DNA from: Glandiceps talaboti | Taxonomy: Eukaryota; Hemichordata; Enteropneusta; Spengelidae | NCBI RefSeq assembly: GCF_964340395.1 | Contig: NC_135551.1 | Location: 2,585,001-2,649,000 of the forward strand | Direction of reading: 5' to 3' | Length of the DNA: 64,000 nucleotides | Shown here: positions 11,585-25,000 of the stretch, piece after piece | Numbering within the stretch: the first letter of the stretch is position 1 | How the letters are laid out: the number at the start of each line of letters is the position of its first letter | The notes under the pieces: model-generated | Told to the model about the DNA's origin: nothing | Databases searched by the model: none | What the model saw: only the letters and a program-made list of their open reading frames with translations | Made by a program: the position numbers and the translations under genes

Positions 11585-12399
11585 GTATAGACTAGATTTT
11601 ACCTACTTACCACCCATATCCAATATACACTGGTAAAGAACTAGTAAAATTACCAGGTATAAACTTGGGTAGATTTTACCTACTTACTACTCTTAACAAA
11701 ACACTTGGATGCAAACCTTGAAAAATAACTGGGAAATGCAAGTGAATTTATCCAAGTACATGTACTTACCATCCATAGGAATGCAAAAGTAATGAGTATA
11801 ACAGTCCTGATAAAGAAATTTAATCCTGTCATTTCGAGTGAATATTCTCACAAAGGATACCTAGGCAAGGTATGAGTAGGTGATCACCTGACAATATATC
11901 TGTATGTTATGACATAGAATGAAATACCACAAGTTCTAATAAATGGTAAAATACGCGAAGAAAGATCTAAAGAGCACGTGCATGAAAAGAACCATATAGA
12001 ACACACCAGAAAGATAGAATAAGCATAGTTAGATGTTAGGGAATGATGTAAATAATCTATTAATTCCGTTGGGTTCCAGCGTTCTGAGATGGAAAATGAT
12101 TTCCTCCTTCTTCAACCTCAATTGATCCTCCATCTCATCGATTCTCCTTCATCCATGTCCCAAAAGCAAACACAATGATAGGGAACCCGTATGTTAGGTA
12201 TCATGTTGTAGGACTATGATAATTATGCCAAACATACACACTGTGTTATATTACACTCAGTGTGAAAATAAAATATTGTCGTCAATTTGTTTGAAAACAA
12301 GATGGTGAACCTCAAGTGTGTTTTTCTATATTAAAAGGATAAGCAGCAAGCTTTCATAGTAGCTTTTACAGCTGCTATTGAAAATACTTTCATCAAAAC
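11585..12399. other. Non-coding; dispersed-repeat-like segment at the start
   Basis: 11585-11770 shows two loose copies of AGATTTTACCTACTTAC with TGGTAAA and ACCAGG motifs, akin to 10255-10390. The patch at about 12060-12190 is GC-richer and may be an old coding relic on the minus strand, but no family is recognisable. Confidence 0.35.
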
Positions 12400-13360
12400 T
12401 TTTTATGAAAAATACCGCCAATGGTGTTGTAGCACAACTGTACAGTTTTTAAAAATGTTTATCCATATGCTAGTCCATGCTAACAATAGGTGTTCATTTG
12501 CTGAATAACTATCCAGTTGCCTATCCAACCATGTTGCTATCTTTGCGAAATACGCAATCATTTGGCTATTGCTATGGGCGTGGTCATATTGCTAGATATA
12601 TTTGCATACATTTTTGAATGTTTTTGTTCACTTGTGTATGAATTCCTGATGTTATCTTTGCAATATATGTGATCATTTGGCTGTTGCTATGGGCGTGTTC
12701 TTATTGCTAGGCACATTTGCATACATTTATTGAATGTTTATTCATTTGTCTTTCAATTCCTGTTATCTTTGCAATATACATGATTATTTGGTCTTGTTGC
12801 TAGGCAAATTTACATGCATTTTTTGAATGTTTGTTCAATTGTCTATTAATCCCTGTTATCTTTCTGAAATACACGGCCGTTTGGTTGTTGCTATGGGTGT
12901 GGTCATGGTTGCTAGGGATATTTGCATACATTTTTTGAATGTTTACTCACTTGCCTACCAGATAATGTTGTTTGAGCAAAATATACTGCCATTCGGTTGT
13001 TGCTAAGGGCGTGGTCATGGTTGCTAGGGCCAATTGTGTCAAAATATTTTGAAGAAAATCTGCAGAATAACACTTCTAGAAACATCTCACCAAGTTTCAG
13101 TCTTATTGTTCAAGTACTTTTTGAGATATAAATTTTTGACCAAAATTCACATTTTTACATATTACTGATGGGATCATTATATGCTTAATCTTTCTTCATC
13201 TATACACCGAACAGATGCATCCCTCTTAAATTTTAGCCCAATCTGCTCAGTAGTTTTGGAATTATAGGTTTTTGACCAAAAAGACACATTTTTAGCCCTA
13301 ATTTGCATATTACTCAGGGAATCATCATGTCATGAACAAATCTTAATTTATTCACATCTT
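12400..13360 (+). repeat. Dispersed repeat, copy A (inverted relative to 32910-34085)
   Basis: This roughly 960-bp segment matches the reverse complement of 33110-34085 along nearly its full length, by eye near 85-90%. Internally it holds about five diverged sub-units of about 120 bp, each with GTTGCTATGGGCGTGGTCAT then TTGCTAGG and TTTGCATACATTTTTTGAAT. The right part carries TTTTTGACCAAAA and CTAATTTGCATATTACT. There is no ORF and no coding similarity. It is a non-autonomous dispersed family of unknown class. Confidence 0.85.
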
Positions 13361-14290
13361 AGAATTTATTTATTTCACATTTGCTTGGGCCTGGCTATGC
13401 ACACTAATTTAGATAGATTGTCTCTCTATATCATTAGTGTCTATAGCAGACATTGTAGGAGGTTTGTCCTAAATAGACGAAGTTTGTTTATTGAACTTGT
13501 GTGACGGTTGTTCGATCATCCCTTAAGAGAATAAAATGTCAGTTGTGGATAGCAGACACAGCTTTACCTGAAATGTAATGTCTAGTGATTTCAATGATTA
13601 CTCTAAGATAGTATCAAAGTTAATGACACTAATAATACTTTATGCTATTTATTAAGTACTTGCAAAGGTCAACAAAGGTCAAACTAAATGGGGAGGAAAG
13701 GTTTTAGGAGATAGAATTGGTAGTAGGTTATGTTCACATTATCATTTTTATGGCAGCCTAGTCCCAAGGTCAAATTCATTTGTGTTTGCAAAGGTTATAA
13801 TCTTTTTATTGTAAGTACTGATAACTATTAGAATTTGACAAGATTTGATTGTAGGTGAATTTTATGTGCACACAGCAATTTGTTGTCATGAACCAAAATT
13901 TGAGGTTCTGTTACCGTGTACATTGTGATGACTCACAGAAAAAAAATTATTTTTATCATCTTGACCAACAAAAAAATCAGATTTTGTCTTTCATTTGAGG
14001 ATATACTATGAATCATTATTATTTCTGTTGCCATGGTAGTGAGATACTGTTTTGGATATAGAAATCAATAAAAATATATCAAAAACAGAAAATGATACAT
14101 TTTTCAATTAATGACCAACTCTTCATATATATTAACCTTACCATAAACTACATAATTACAAAATCCAACTCTAGTTTAATGTAATTCATCACTTATTTTA
14201 CTGAAATTTATAGAATGTCCAAAAATTAGTCACTTAGTTTTAATTTATCAGTCTTATCGTCTTGAAACAATTATGTAGAAATCAAAGTCT
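13361..14290. other. No gene recognised
   Basis: AT-rich sequence on both strands with no exon-like segment or tandem repeat found. Confidence 0.35.
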
Positions 14291-14292
14291 GA

Positions 14293-14578
14293 CAACAATT
14301 GTCATTAATCACCATGGCAACTGTATGATGGATAAAAAAACCAGCATTTGTCATTAATCACCAACTGTATGATGGATAAAAAACACCAGCATTTGTCATT
14401 AATCACCAACTGTATGATGGATAAAAAAACCAGCATTTGTCATTAATCACCAACTGTATGATGGATAAAAAACACCAGCATTTGTCATTAATCACCAACT
14501 GTATGATGGATAAAAAACACCAGCATTTGTCATTAATCACCAACTGTATGATGGATAAAAAAACCAGCAATTGTCACC
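14293..14578. repeat. 43-45-bp minisatellite, about 6 copies
   Basis: Units share CAGCATTTGTCATTAATCAC then CAACTGTATGATGG and an A-run of variable length (AAAAAAC or AAAAAACAC). Confidence 0.93.
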
Positions 14579-16840
14579 AAAGTACAGCACTAGTTGGTAC
14601 TAGTATGAGTTGTGTGTTGATAAATAACCAGTAAGTTATACATGGACTATTGTGACCTTACAGATGTTGTTTGAGTAATCGTCATAGTAAACTCCACATT
14701 TTGATGATGCTGCCGAGATTAGATGTAAAGTTTGATAAAGTATAAACCTTTTATATGTCACTTATAAGTTATATAGGGAAATAGTTCAGGTTTATCACTG
14801 CATATCTTTCTCTTATTGCAAATGTATATCTACTAATGTATTGTCCTTGATAGCCCAACACACTTTCTATAAATATAAGCATTCAATAAAATGTGAGGGG
14901 TACAAACTAGGCAGACACACATAGTTTAACTTTTAGCATTGAAATCAATTTTTTTTTGAGAAAATGTTGATGTCTCTTGCATCCATGATGGTTTTTGTTT
15001 TCTGCAGTCCCTTGATCAGCCAGGGTAATGGTATTGACAGTCTTTGACTAAAAGCTTACTGAAGATTAGGGATCATCTCATATTATCACACACAGTCAGA
15101 ATACAAAATTGGCTTGATAAAGAGATATAGATAACTTAAGTTCATCATATTTGATGAACATATTTTTGCCAGTTGCCTTGAGAATGGAATGCAATCCTTT
15201 CAAACTCTGTTTATTCTTTACCTTGCACATTTCTGACTATGAAATGGTTTTTATTAGCTGTTCTTGTTTACTGTTCAGTGACAGATTTGTTCAATCAGTG
15301 GTTTTGGTTCAATGTATAATAAATGGTTGGGAAATTGAGTGTGGAAGCAATAAAGTGCAGGCATAGCAATGATTTGTATTCACTAATTAAAAAACAAAAT
15401 AAAAGTAGTGTACAATTGAGAAAATACATGACTATTGGCAGTAGTATATATACATTTTGTAGCAATGTGACATTTCTGTTTTCATTGTTAGTGGATTGCA
15501 TGGATTGTCTGTGATTATTTGTTATGGTTTCATTTAAGTTTGAAATCATTTCTTTCATAGTAATCATCCCTTAGAATTCATGAATATATACGTATGTACC
15601 GGTATGTTGTGTTATAATTACATATACATGTCTATTGACACCCATGAGAGGGAGAATTGACGGGGAAGGGCTTCCACTGAACAATAAATAAGGAATTGTG
15701 TGGGCTCAACTGTGTTTCTCTTTGATTACAGAAAATGTACATGTATTATCATAAAATAATACTGCAGAAAACAAAGTTTACAAAAAATACTTTTATTTCC
15801 TACGATGGCTTTCCACTTTAAAAAACGAATGTCTTTTAGTTGGTAGATAAACAAGTATTAATGGGCCCTCAACATATCAAATTTATTTGCATTTTTGGAC
15901 TTGTAGGTAGATTTCAGCAAGTGGATTTTGCTTTCTGTATGTACATGATAATGTTAAAGAATCCCTTATCATGGGTGTATTTGTTTTAAAGTAAGAATGA
16001 CTGTTAGTTGGTAGATAGACAGGAAGTATTAGTCAATCCTCATTCCCATAACAAATCAAATTTATTTGTATCAGAGTCAAATCTAAGTGGAGGCAGCTAC
16101 TTTGGGAATTATGTCTGATGGCATCCTACTGCAGAGCAGATTAGATATTTTTTATGGCCTTTAGTAAAGAAATGTTATTGTAAGTAAATGTCCTCCCAGT
16201 GCTTTCTGTTAGTGGTATTAATTGAAAATCTAATTCATAAATTGTCTTGTATAGTGTGACCTCAACTGAGGAAGGTAAACAATAATTCATAGCTGTATAA
16301 AATCCCCTCTATAAAACCCACATACATTTATTTTATATACTTTATGCAAATAGGTCAGTGCAGGCCTGGATTGCTATTATCGCAAACAAGGTATGAATCG
16401 TAAAATCTTGTGAGATGCTGACATACAGATATTTGTGTCATGAATAATGGTTTTTTGTTTTTTTTTGCATTTTGATTTATTGAATTGCCAAATCTCAGAT
16501 GGCGTGACCCAATAATAATGTGAAAAATAAATGCTATCAGTTGTTAAGTGTCAATAATTTTTCCAGTCTGAGTGAAAACTGTGAGAGGAACGTCTGGTGA
16601 AATGTACATTCATTCCTAGTTATTACAGCATCATTAGCAGACAGTGTTTGATAGATTATACACATGTTAACTCTAATAATATTCACAATTTGGCTTGCAG
16701 CAGTGTGTTTCTATATGTGTACGTGTGCTTATGTATGTATATACATGTATGTGTGTATGTGCATGTATACATTGTGTGTGATGTGTTGTGTAGTGTTTTG
16801 TGTGTTTGTATGGGTATATATTGTATGTGGATGGGTGGAC
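14579..16840. other. No gene recognised
   Basis: About 2.2 kb of AT-rich DNA. Short ORFs at 15151-15567 overlap on both strands and lack family similarity. The phrase TTAGTTGGTAGATA recurs at about 15838 and 16003, which may reflect an old duplication. No tomosyn-like exon was found. Confidence 0.35.
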
Positions 16841-16990
16841 ATCTGTCTGTGTATCTGTCTGTGTATCTGTCTCTGTATCTGTATCTGTATCTGTATCTGT
16901 ATCTGTGTATCTGTATCTATCTGTATCTGTATCTGTATCTGTATCTGTATCTGTATCTGTATCTGTATCTGTATCTGTATCTGTATCTGT
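16841..16990. repeat. (CTGTAT)n microsatellite
   Basis: Hexamer CTGTAT repeats about 20 times, with CTGTGTAT and CTATCTGTAT variants near the left. It is open in several frames on both strands purely because the unit is 6 bp. Confidence 0.96.
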
Positions 16991-18741
16991 GTCATGTGCA
17001 TATAACATTTTATACAAAATAGAATTAAAAAATGAATTGCTACTGTGAAATAGAACAGCAGTGTGACCTGCACTTGTCACCTGCAATTTTCTTTTTAACA
17101 TAATTGGAAATTTTCCAAATGGAAATGTGTACTGACTATGTAGCAGGAAGCTCTTAATGTATGGACAAGGAACTGTAATACTTGCCTGGTAGTCCATGGA
17201 GAAGTGTATCTGATCAACTAAGCACGCATCCAATTCATTTGGGGAATAGAATATTGTAGGAAAACAGATAATCAAGTTGACCTATACAATAACCAGTAGA
17301 GAGGAGGAGAATCAGTGCTATAGAAAGACATCATTAAGTAAACTGATGAAAAGTGACTGGTTTGTCTTTACAGTCATTCAAGCTAAGGCACAATTTATCA
17401 GTTGTCAATTGTTAGTTTGATTTCATGACTCAGCAGATTTCAAATGGTACATTCTATGTGAATACACCCTGAAAAACACAGTGAGATATATCCATGTCTC
17501 ACATGTGTGCATATACAGATCAACACAGATGTAAATAGAGAAATAAAGACACTCCAGTATACATGTACAATGTTAATGTACATACATATGTATTGTATGT
17601 ATACTTTATGTTCAGAATGAGGTACATATGCACTAGTCTACCTATCATAAATCATGTTATGAGTTAAAATGTTTTAAAAAGTGTTGTTTTTGCTTGTGAG
17701 ATGTAAACCACATAGTGAGGGAAATGTGAACTAAAATAATCATTTCATGGGTCAGTGGAACAACATATTGGCTTTACTTAAGGACTTTAGGGAACAGAAC
17801 ACTTGTATGCACATACACATAGACAATCACTTAATACTTACGACATGTGCATACAAAAAGACAGAATCTGATGTGTGTATACCACAGTGATCCTTCATTC
17901 ATCATCAAATACATGGATGGACCTAAGGCCTGAAAAAAATTGTGTTGTGCTGACCACGATCAAGTTTACAATATGTGGGGTACATGTAGGTACATATTTT
18001 GTGCTGATTACGCTCAAGTTTAGGTAGATATTTTTTTTGAAATTATTTTCCTGAGTGAGTCTAGTTCAGGTAGTTGAGTTTTCTGTTGTTTTCCATATGG
18101 TCTCTGTGTAATCGGTTTCTTCCCATCAGATGTACAGCCATTACATATTGGAAGAACAGTTTTATATTGTCTTTTTAAGTTGATGTCAGTTTCCTTATCC
18201 ACTATTTCTCGCAAGACTTCACAATTTTTGCGATTTCATTATTTTTTTCTCAAATTTATATGTAAAAAAAGTTTAGAGCTGGCAGTGAAAAACTAGGTGG
18301 GGTCGGGTAACTGGAACCAAACAATTTGTTAATAGGCATTAAAACATTTGAATATAATAATAATCTAGAAGACGTATACGTGTATCAGACTGTATATATC
18401 ATGTACATTTATATTAATATCATAATTTAAACCATTATTTTTAATTGTACAAAACTTAAAGCATGTACAGTCAGTTTTATACTAAAGGACAGTACAATGT
18501 GTGTAGAACTTTTATGCATTGAACCCATGCAATAATTTTCCATATCGTGCCTGGCACACTTTGCCCAAATATTGTAACCGGCACACTCATCAATTCGCTC
18601 AGTGATTTGACTTTGCTTTTATTTACAATATGTTCACATTTTTTGTTCATAAAGTAATGTTCAACTACTGTCAATTTATATCATAATGATGTTTCCATGC
18701 CATTACATGGGGTATATGTCTTAATAAAACCTATGGTTTGG
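16991..18741. other. No gene recognised
   Basis: AT-rich sequence. There are two short near-duplicates of GTGCTGA...CAAGTTTA at about 17946 and 18001. No supported ORF, RNA gene or exon. Confidence 0.35.
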
Positions 18742-18837
18742 ATATATGGGTTTTGTGGACCTCGGTAGTACAGTTTACCAACCCTCCTAAAGTTGAGCCA
18801 TTCTGCCATACAACCTTTTTCCACAAAACCCATATAT
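18742..18837. mobile_element. MITE-like hairpin with perfect 18-bp inverted repeats
   Basis: ATATATGGGTTTTGTGGA (18742-18759) is the exact reverse complement of 18820-18837, separated by 60 bp. It sits in TA-rich flanks. The left half (through CCTCGGTAGTA and CCCTCCT) matches the reverse complement of about 56680-56733, so this is a dispersed family. It ends 126 bp before tomosyn exon W1. Confidence 0.65.
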
Positions 18838-18963
18838 ATATGTATATGTGTGTGTGTCTAAAGATTACTATCTGAGTTAATTTTAGAGACAGTTTTTCTA
18901 TTTGGTTCACATAGCTTTGATTTTTAGGTTTACAGGTAGTTTTCCTTAATAAGTCATTGTTAG

Positions 18964-19045
18964 ATTTGGACAACCTGGTGTAGATTGTCATGTAAGACAT
19001 GATGACGATATAGCAGTTCTACAACTTATATTCCTTGCAAATGAG
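18964..19045 (+). CDS. STXBP5: Tomosyn exon W1 (first exon found in window)
   Basis: This 82-nt exon enters with the last base of a codon and ends in phase 0. It encodes FGQPGVDCHVRHDDDIAV followed by LQLIFLANE, matching the family segment (LFGRPGVE..., IQLQFLINE) just before GALVSA. The acceptor is a modest ATTGTTAG and the donor is GAG|GTAAGT. The ORF is too short and starts too late to be found by an ATG-based search. The preceding exon, expected to encode the AVGTQTGALRL-like strand, was not found between 1 and 18963, so it probably lies further left. Confidence 0.9.
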
Positions 19046-22000
19046 GTAAGTCAAAATATCATCATCGTTGTAGTTACAGTGTGACAGTTGTTCAATACAC
19101 TAATTTTTTGGTTACTAAAGTTCCAATATTTGGCATGTAAGCATTGAAAGAGGACACCCCAGATTTGGCAAATTGAGGTCTACAAATTTAATTGGTAATG
19201 GCTGCAGATCTTATGCCAATGTATAGAGATAATTACTGATAGTTACTAGTATTACAGTAGTCTTTATAGGTAATTACTGATAGTTACTAGTATTACAGTA
19301 GTGGTAGGTAATTACTGATAGTTACTAGTATTACAGTAGTGGTTATAGGTAATTACTGATAGTTACTAGTATTACAGTAGTCTTTATAGGTAATTACTGA
19401 TAGTTACTAGTATTACAGTAGTGGTTATAGGTAATTACTGATAGTTACTAGTATTACAGTAGTGATAGGTAATTACTGATAGTTACTAGTATTACAGTAG
19501 TGATAGGTAATTACTGATAGTTACTAGTATTACAGTAGTGATAGGTAATTACTGATAGTTACTAGTATTACAGTAGTCTTTATAGGTAATTACTGATAGT
19601 TACTAGTATTACAGTAGTGGTTATAGGTAATTACTGATAGTTACTAGTATTACAGTAGTGGTTATAGGTAATTACTGATAGTTACTAGTATTACAGTAGT
19701 GGTTATAGGTAATTACTGATAGTTACTAGTATTACAGTAGTGGTTATAGGTAATTACTGATAGTTACTAGTATTACAGTAGTCTTTATAGGTAATTACTG
19801 ATAGTTACTAGTATTACAGTAGTGGTTATAGGTAATTACTGATAGTTACTAGTATTACAGTAGTGGTTATAGGTAATTACTGATAGTTACTAGTATTACA
19901 GTAGTGGTTATAGGTAATTACTGATAGTTACTGGTATTACAGTAGTGGTTATAGGTAATTACTGATAGTTACTAGTATTACAGTAGTGGTTATAGGTAAT
20001 TACTGATAGTTACTAGTATTACAGTAGTCTTTATAGGTAATTACTGATAGTTACTAGTATTACAGTAGTGGTTATAGGTAATTACTGATAGTTACTAGTA
20101 TTACAGTAGTGATAGGTAATTACTGATAGTTACTAGTATTACAGTAGTCTTTATAGGTAATTACTGATAGTTACTAGTATTACAGTAGTGGTTATAGGTA
20201 ATTACTGATAGTTACTGGTATTACAGTAGTCTTTATAGGTAATTACTGATAGTTACTGGTATTACAGTAGTGGTTATAGGTAATTACTGATAGTTACTAG
20301 TATTACAGTAGTCTTTATAGGTAATTACTGATAGTTACTAGTATTACAGTAGTCTTTATAGGTAATTACTGATAGTTACTAGTATTACAGTAGTGGTTAT
20401 AGGTAATTACTGATAGTTACTGGTATTACAGTAGTGGTTATAGGTAATTACTGATAGTTACTGGTATTACAGTAGTGGTTATAGGTAATTACTGATAGTT
20501 ACTAGTATTACAGTAGTCTTTATAGGTAATTACTGATAGTTACTAGTATTACAGTAGTGGTTATAGGTAATTACTGATAGTTACTGGTATTACAGTAGTC
20601 TTTATAGGTAATTACTGATAGTTACTAGTATTACAGTAGTGGTTATAGGTAATTACTGATAGTTACTAGTATTACAGTAGTGATAGGTAATTACTGATAG
20701 TTACTAGTATTACAGTAGTCTTTATAGGTAATTACTGATAGTTACTAGTATTACAGTAGTCTTTATAGGTAATTACTGATAGTTACTAGTATTACAGTAG
20801 TGATAGGTAATTACTGATAGTTACTAGTATTACAGTAGTGGTTATAGGTAATTACTGATAGTTACTAGTATTACAGTAGTGGTTATAGGTAATTACTGAT
20901 AGTTACTAGTATTACAGTAGTCTTTATAGGTAATTACTGATAGTTACTAGTATTACAGTAGTGATAGGTAATTACTGATAGTTACTAGTATTACAGTAGT
21001 CTTTATAGGTAATTACTGATAGTTACTAGTATTACAGTAGTGGTTATAGGTAATTACTGATAGTTACTAGTATTACAGTAGTGGTTATAGGTAATTACTG
21101 ATAGTTACTAGTATTACAGTAGTGGTTATAGGTAATTACTGATAGTTACTAGTATTACAGTAGTGGTTATAGGTAATTACTGATAGTTACTAGTATTACA
21201 GTAGTCTTTATAGGTAATTACTGATAGTTACTAGTATTACAGTAGTGGTTATAGGTAATTACTGATAGTTACTAGTATTACAGTAGTGGTTATAGGTAAT
21301 TACTGATAGTTACTAGTATTACAGTAGTGGTTATAGGTAATTACTGATAGTTACTGGTATTACAGTAGTGGTTATAGGTAATTACTGATAGTTACTAGTA
21401 TTACAGTAGTGGTTATAGGTAATTACTGATAGTTACTAGTATTACAGTAGTCTTTATAGGTAATTACTGATAGTTACTAGTATTACAGTAGTGGTTATAG
21501 GTAATTACTGATAGTTACTAGTATTACAGTAGTGATAGGTAATTACTGATAGTTACTAGTATTACAGTAGTCTTTATAGGTAATTACTGATAGTTACTAG
21601 TATTACAGTAGTGGTTATAGGTAATTACTGATAGTTACTGGTATTACAGTAGTCTTTATAGGTAATTACTGATAGTTACTGGTATTACAGTAGTGGTTAT
21701 AGGTAATTACTGATAGTTACTAGTATTACAGTAGTGATTATAGGTAATTACTGATAGTTACTAGTATTACAGTAGTCTTTATAGGTAATTACTGATAGTT
21801 ACTAGTATTACAGTAGTGGTTATAGGTAATTACTGATAGTTACTAGTATTACAGTAGTGATAGGTAATTACTGATAGTTACTAGTATTACAGTAGTGGTT
21901 ATAGGTAATTACTGATAGTTACTAGTATTACAGTAGTGGTCATAGGTAATTACTGATAGTTACTAGTATTACAGTAGTGGTCATAGGTAATTACTGATAG

Positions 22001-25000
22001 TTACTAGTATTACAGTAGTGGTAGGTAATTACTGATAGTTACTAGTATTACAGTAGTGGTTATAGGTAATTACTGATAGTTACTAGTATTACAGTAGTGA
22101 TAGGTAATTACTGATAGTTACTAGTATTACAGTAGTGATAGTTAATTACTGATAGTTACTAGTATTACAATAGTGGTTATAGGTAATTACTGATAGTTAC
22201 TAGTATTACAGTAGTGATAGGTAATTACTGATAGTTACTAGTATTACAGTAGTGGTTATAGGTAATTACTGATAGTTACTAGTATTACAGTAGTGATAGG
22301 TAATTACTGATAGTTACTAGTATTACAGTGGTGATAGGTAATTACTGATAGTTACTAGTATTACAGTAGTGGTTATAGGTAATTACTGATAGTTACTAGT
22401 ATTACAGTAGTCTTTATAGGTAATTACTGATAGTTACTAGTATTACAGTAGTGGTTATAGGTAATTACTGATAGTTACTAGTATTACAGTAGTGATAGGT
22501 AATTACTGATAGTTACTAGTATTACAGTAGTGGTTATAGGTAATTACTGATAGTTACTAGTATTACAGTAGTGGTTATAGGTAATTACTGATAGTTACTA
22601 GTATTACAGTAGTGGTTATAGGTAATTACTGATAGTTACTAGTATTACAGTAGTGATAGGTAATTACTGATAGTTACTAGTATTACAGTAGTGGTTATAG
22701 GTAATTACTGATAGTTACTAGTATTACAGTAGTGGTTATAGGTAATTACTGATAGTTACTAGTATTACAGTAGTGGTTATAGGTAATTACTGATAGTTAC
22801 TGGTATTACAGTAGTGATAGGTAATTACTGATAGTTACTAGTATTACAATAGTGGTTATAGGTAATTACTGATAGTTACTAGTATTACAGTAGTGGTTAT
22901 AGGTAATTACTGATAGTTACTGGTATTACAGTAGTGATAGGTAATTACTGATAGTTACTAGTATTACAGTAGTCTTTATAGGTAATTACTGATAGTTACT
23001 AGTATTACAGTAGTGGTTATAGGTAATTACTGATAGTTACTAGTATTACAGTAGTGGTTATAGGTAATTACTGATAGTTACTAGTATTACAGTAGTGGTA
23101 GGTAATTACTGATAGTTACTAGTATTACAGTAGTGGTTATAGGTAATTACTGATAGTTACTAGTATTACAGTAGTCTTTATAGGTAATTACTGATAGTTA
23201 CTAGTATTACAGTAGTGATAGGTAATTACTGATAGTTACTAGTATTACAGTAGTGGTTATAGGTAATTACTGATAGTTACTAGTATTACAGTAGTGATAG
23301 GTAATTACTGATAGTTACTAGTATTACAGTAGTGGTTATAGGTAATTACTGATAGTTACTAGTATTACAGTAGTGATAGGTAATTACTGATAGTTACTAG
23401 TATTACAGTGGTGATAGGTAATTACTGATAGTTACTAGTATTACAGTAGTGGTTATAGGTAATTACTGATAGTTACTAGTATTACAGTAGTCTTTATAGG
23501 TAATTACTGATAGTTACTAGTATTACAGTAGTGGTTATAGGTAATTACTGATAGTTACTAGTATTACAGTAGTGATAGGTAATTACTGATAGTTACTAGT
23601 ATTACAGTAGTGATTATAGGTAATTACTGATAGTTACTAGTATTACAGTAGTCTTTATAGGTAATTACTGATAGTTACTAGTATTACAGTAGTGGTTATA
23701 GGTAATTACTGATAGTTACTAGTATTACAGTAGTGATAGGTAATTACTGATAGTTACTAGTATTACAGTAGTGGTTATAGGTAATTACTGATAGTTACTA
23801 GTATTACAGTAGTGGTCATAGGTAATTACTGATAGTTACTAGTATTACAGTAGTGGTCATAGGTAATTACTGATAGTTACTAGTATTACAGTAGTGGTAG
23901 GTAATTACTGATAGTTACTAGTATTACAGTAGTGGTTATAGGTAATTACTGATAGTTACTAGTATTACAGTAGTGATAGGTAATTACTGATAGTTACTAG
24001 TATTACAGTAGTGATAGTTAATTACTGATAGTTACTAGTATTACAATAGTGGTTATAGGTAATTACTGATAGTTACTAGTATTACAGTAGTGATAGGTAA
24101 TTACTGATAGTTACTAGTATTACAGTAGTGGTTATAGGTAATTACTGATAGTTACTAGTATTACAGTAGTGATAGGTAATTACTGATAGTTACTAGTATT
24201 ACAGTAGTGGTTATAGGTAATTACTGATAGTTACTAGTATTACAGTAGTGATAGTTAATTACTGATAGTTACTAGTATTACAGTAGTGGTTATAGGTAAT
24301 TACTGATAGTTACTAGTATTACAGTAGTGGTTATAGGTAATTACTGATAGTTACTAGTATTACAGTAGTGGTAGGTAATTACTGATAGTTACTAGTATTA
24401 CAGTAGTGGTTATAGGTAATTACTGATAGTTACTGGTATTACAGTAGTGGTTATAGGTAATTACTGATAGTTACTAGTATTACAGTAGTGATAGGTAATT
24501 ACTGATAGTTACTAGTATTACAGTAGTGGTTATAGGTAATTACTGATAGTTACTGGTATTACAGTAGTGGTTATAGGTAATTACTGATAGTTACTAGTAT
24601 TACAGTAGTGGTCATAGGTAATTACTGATAGTTACTAGTATTACAGTAGTGGTCATAGGTAATTACTGATAGTTACTAGTATTACAGTAGTGGTAGGTAA
24701 TTACTGATAGTTACTAGTATTACAGTAGTGGTAGGTAATTACTGATAGTTACTAGTATTACAGTAGTGGTTATAGGTAATTACTGATAGTTACTAGTATT
24801 ACAGTAGTGATAGGTAATTACTGATAGTTACTAGTATTACAGTAGTGATAGTTAATTACTGATAGTTACTAGTATTACAATAGTGGTTATAGGTAATTAC
24901 TGATAGTTACTAGTATTACAGTAGTGATAGGTAATTACTGATAGTTACTAGTATTACAGTAGTGGTTATAGGTAATTACTGATAGTTACTAGTATTACAG

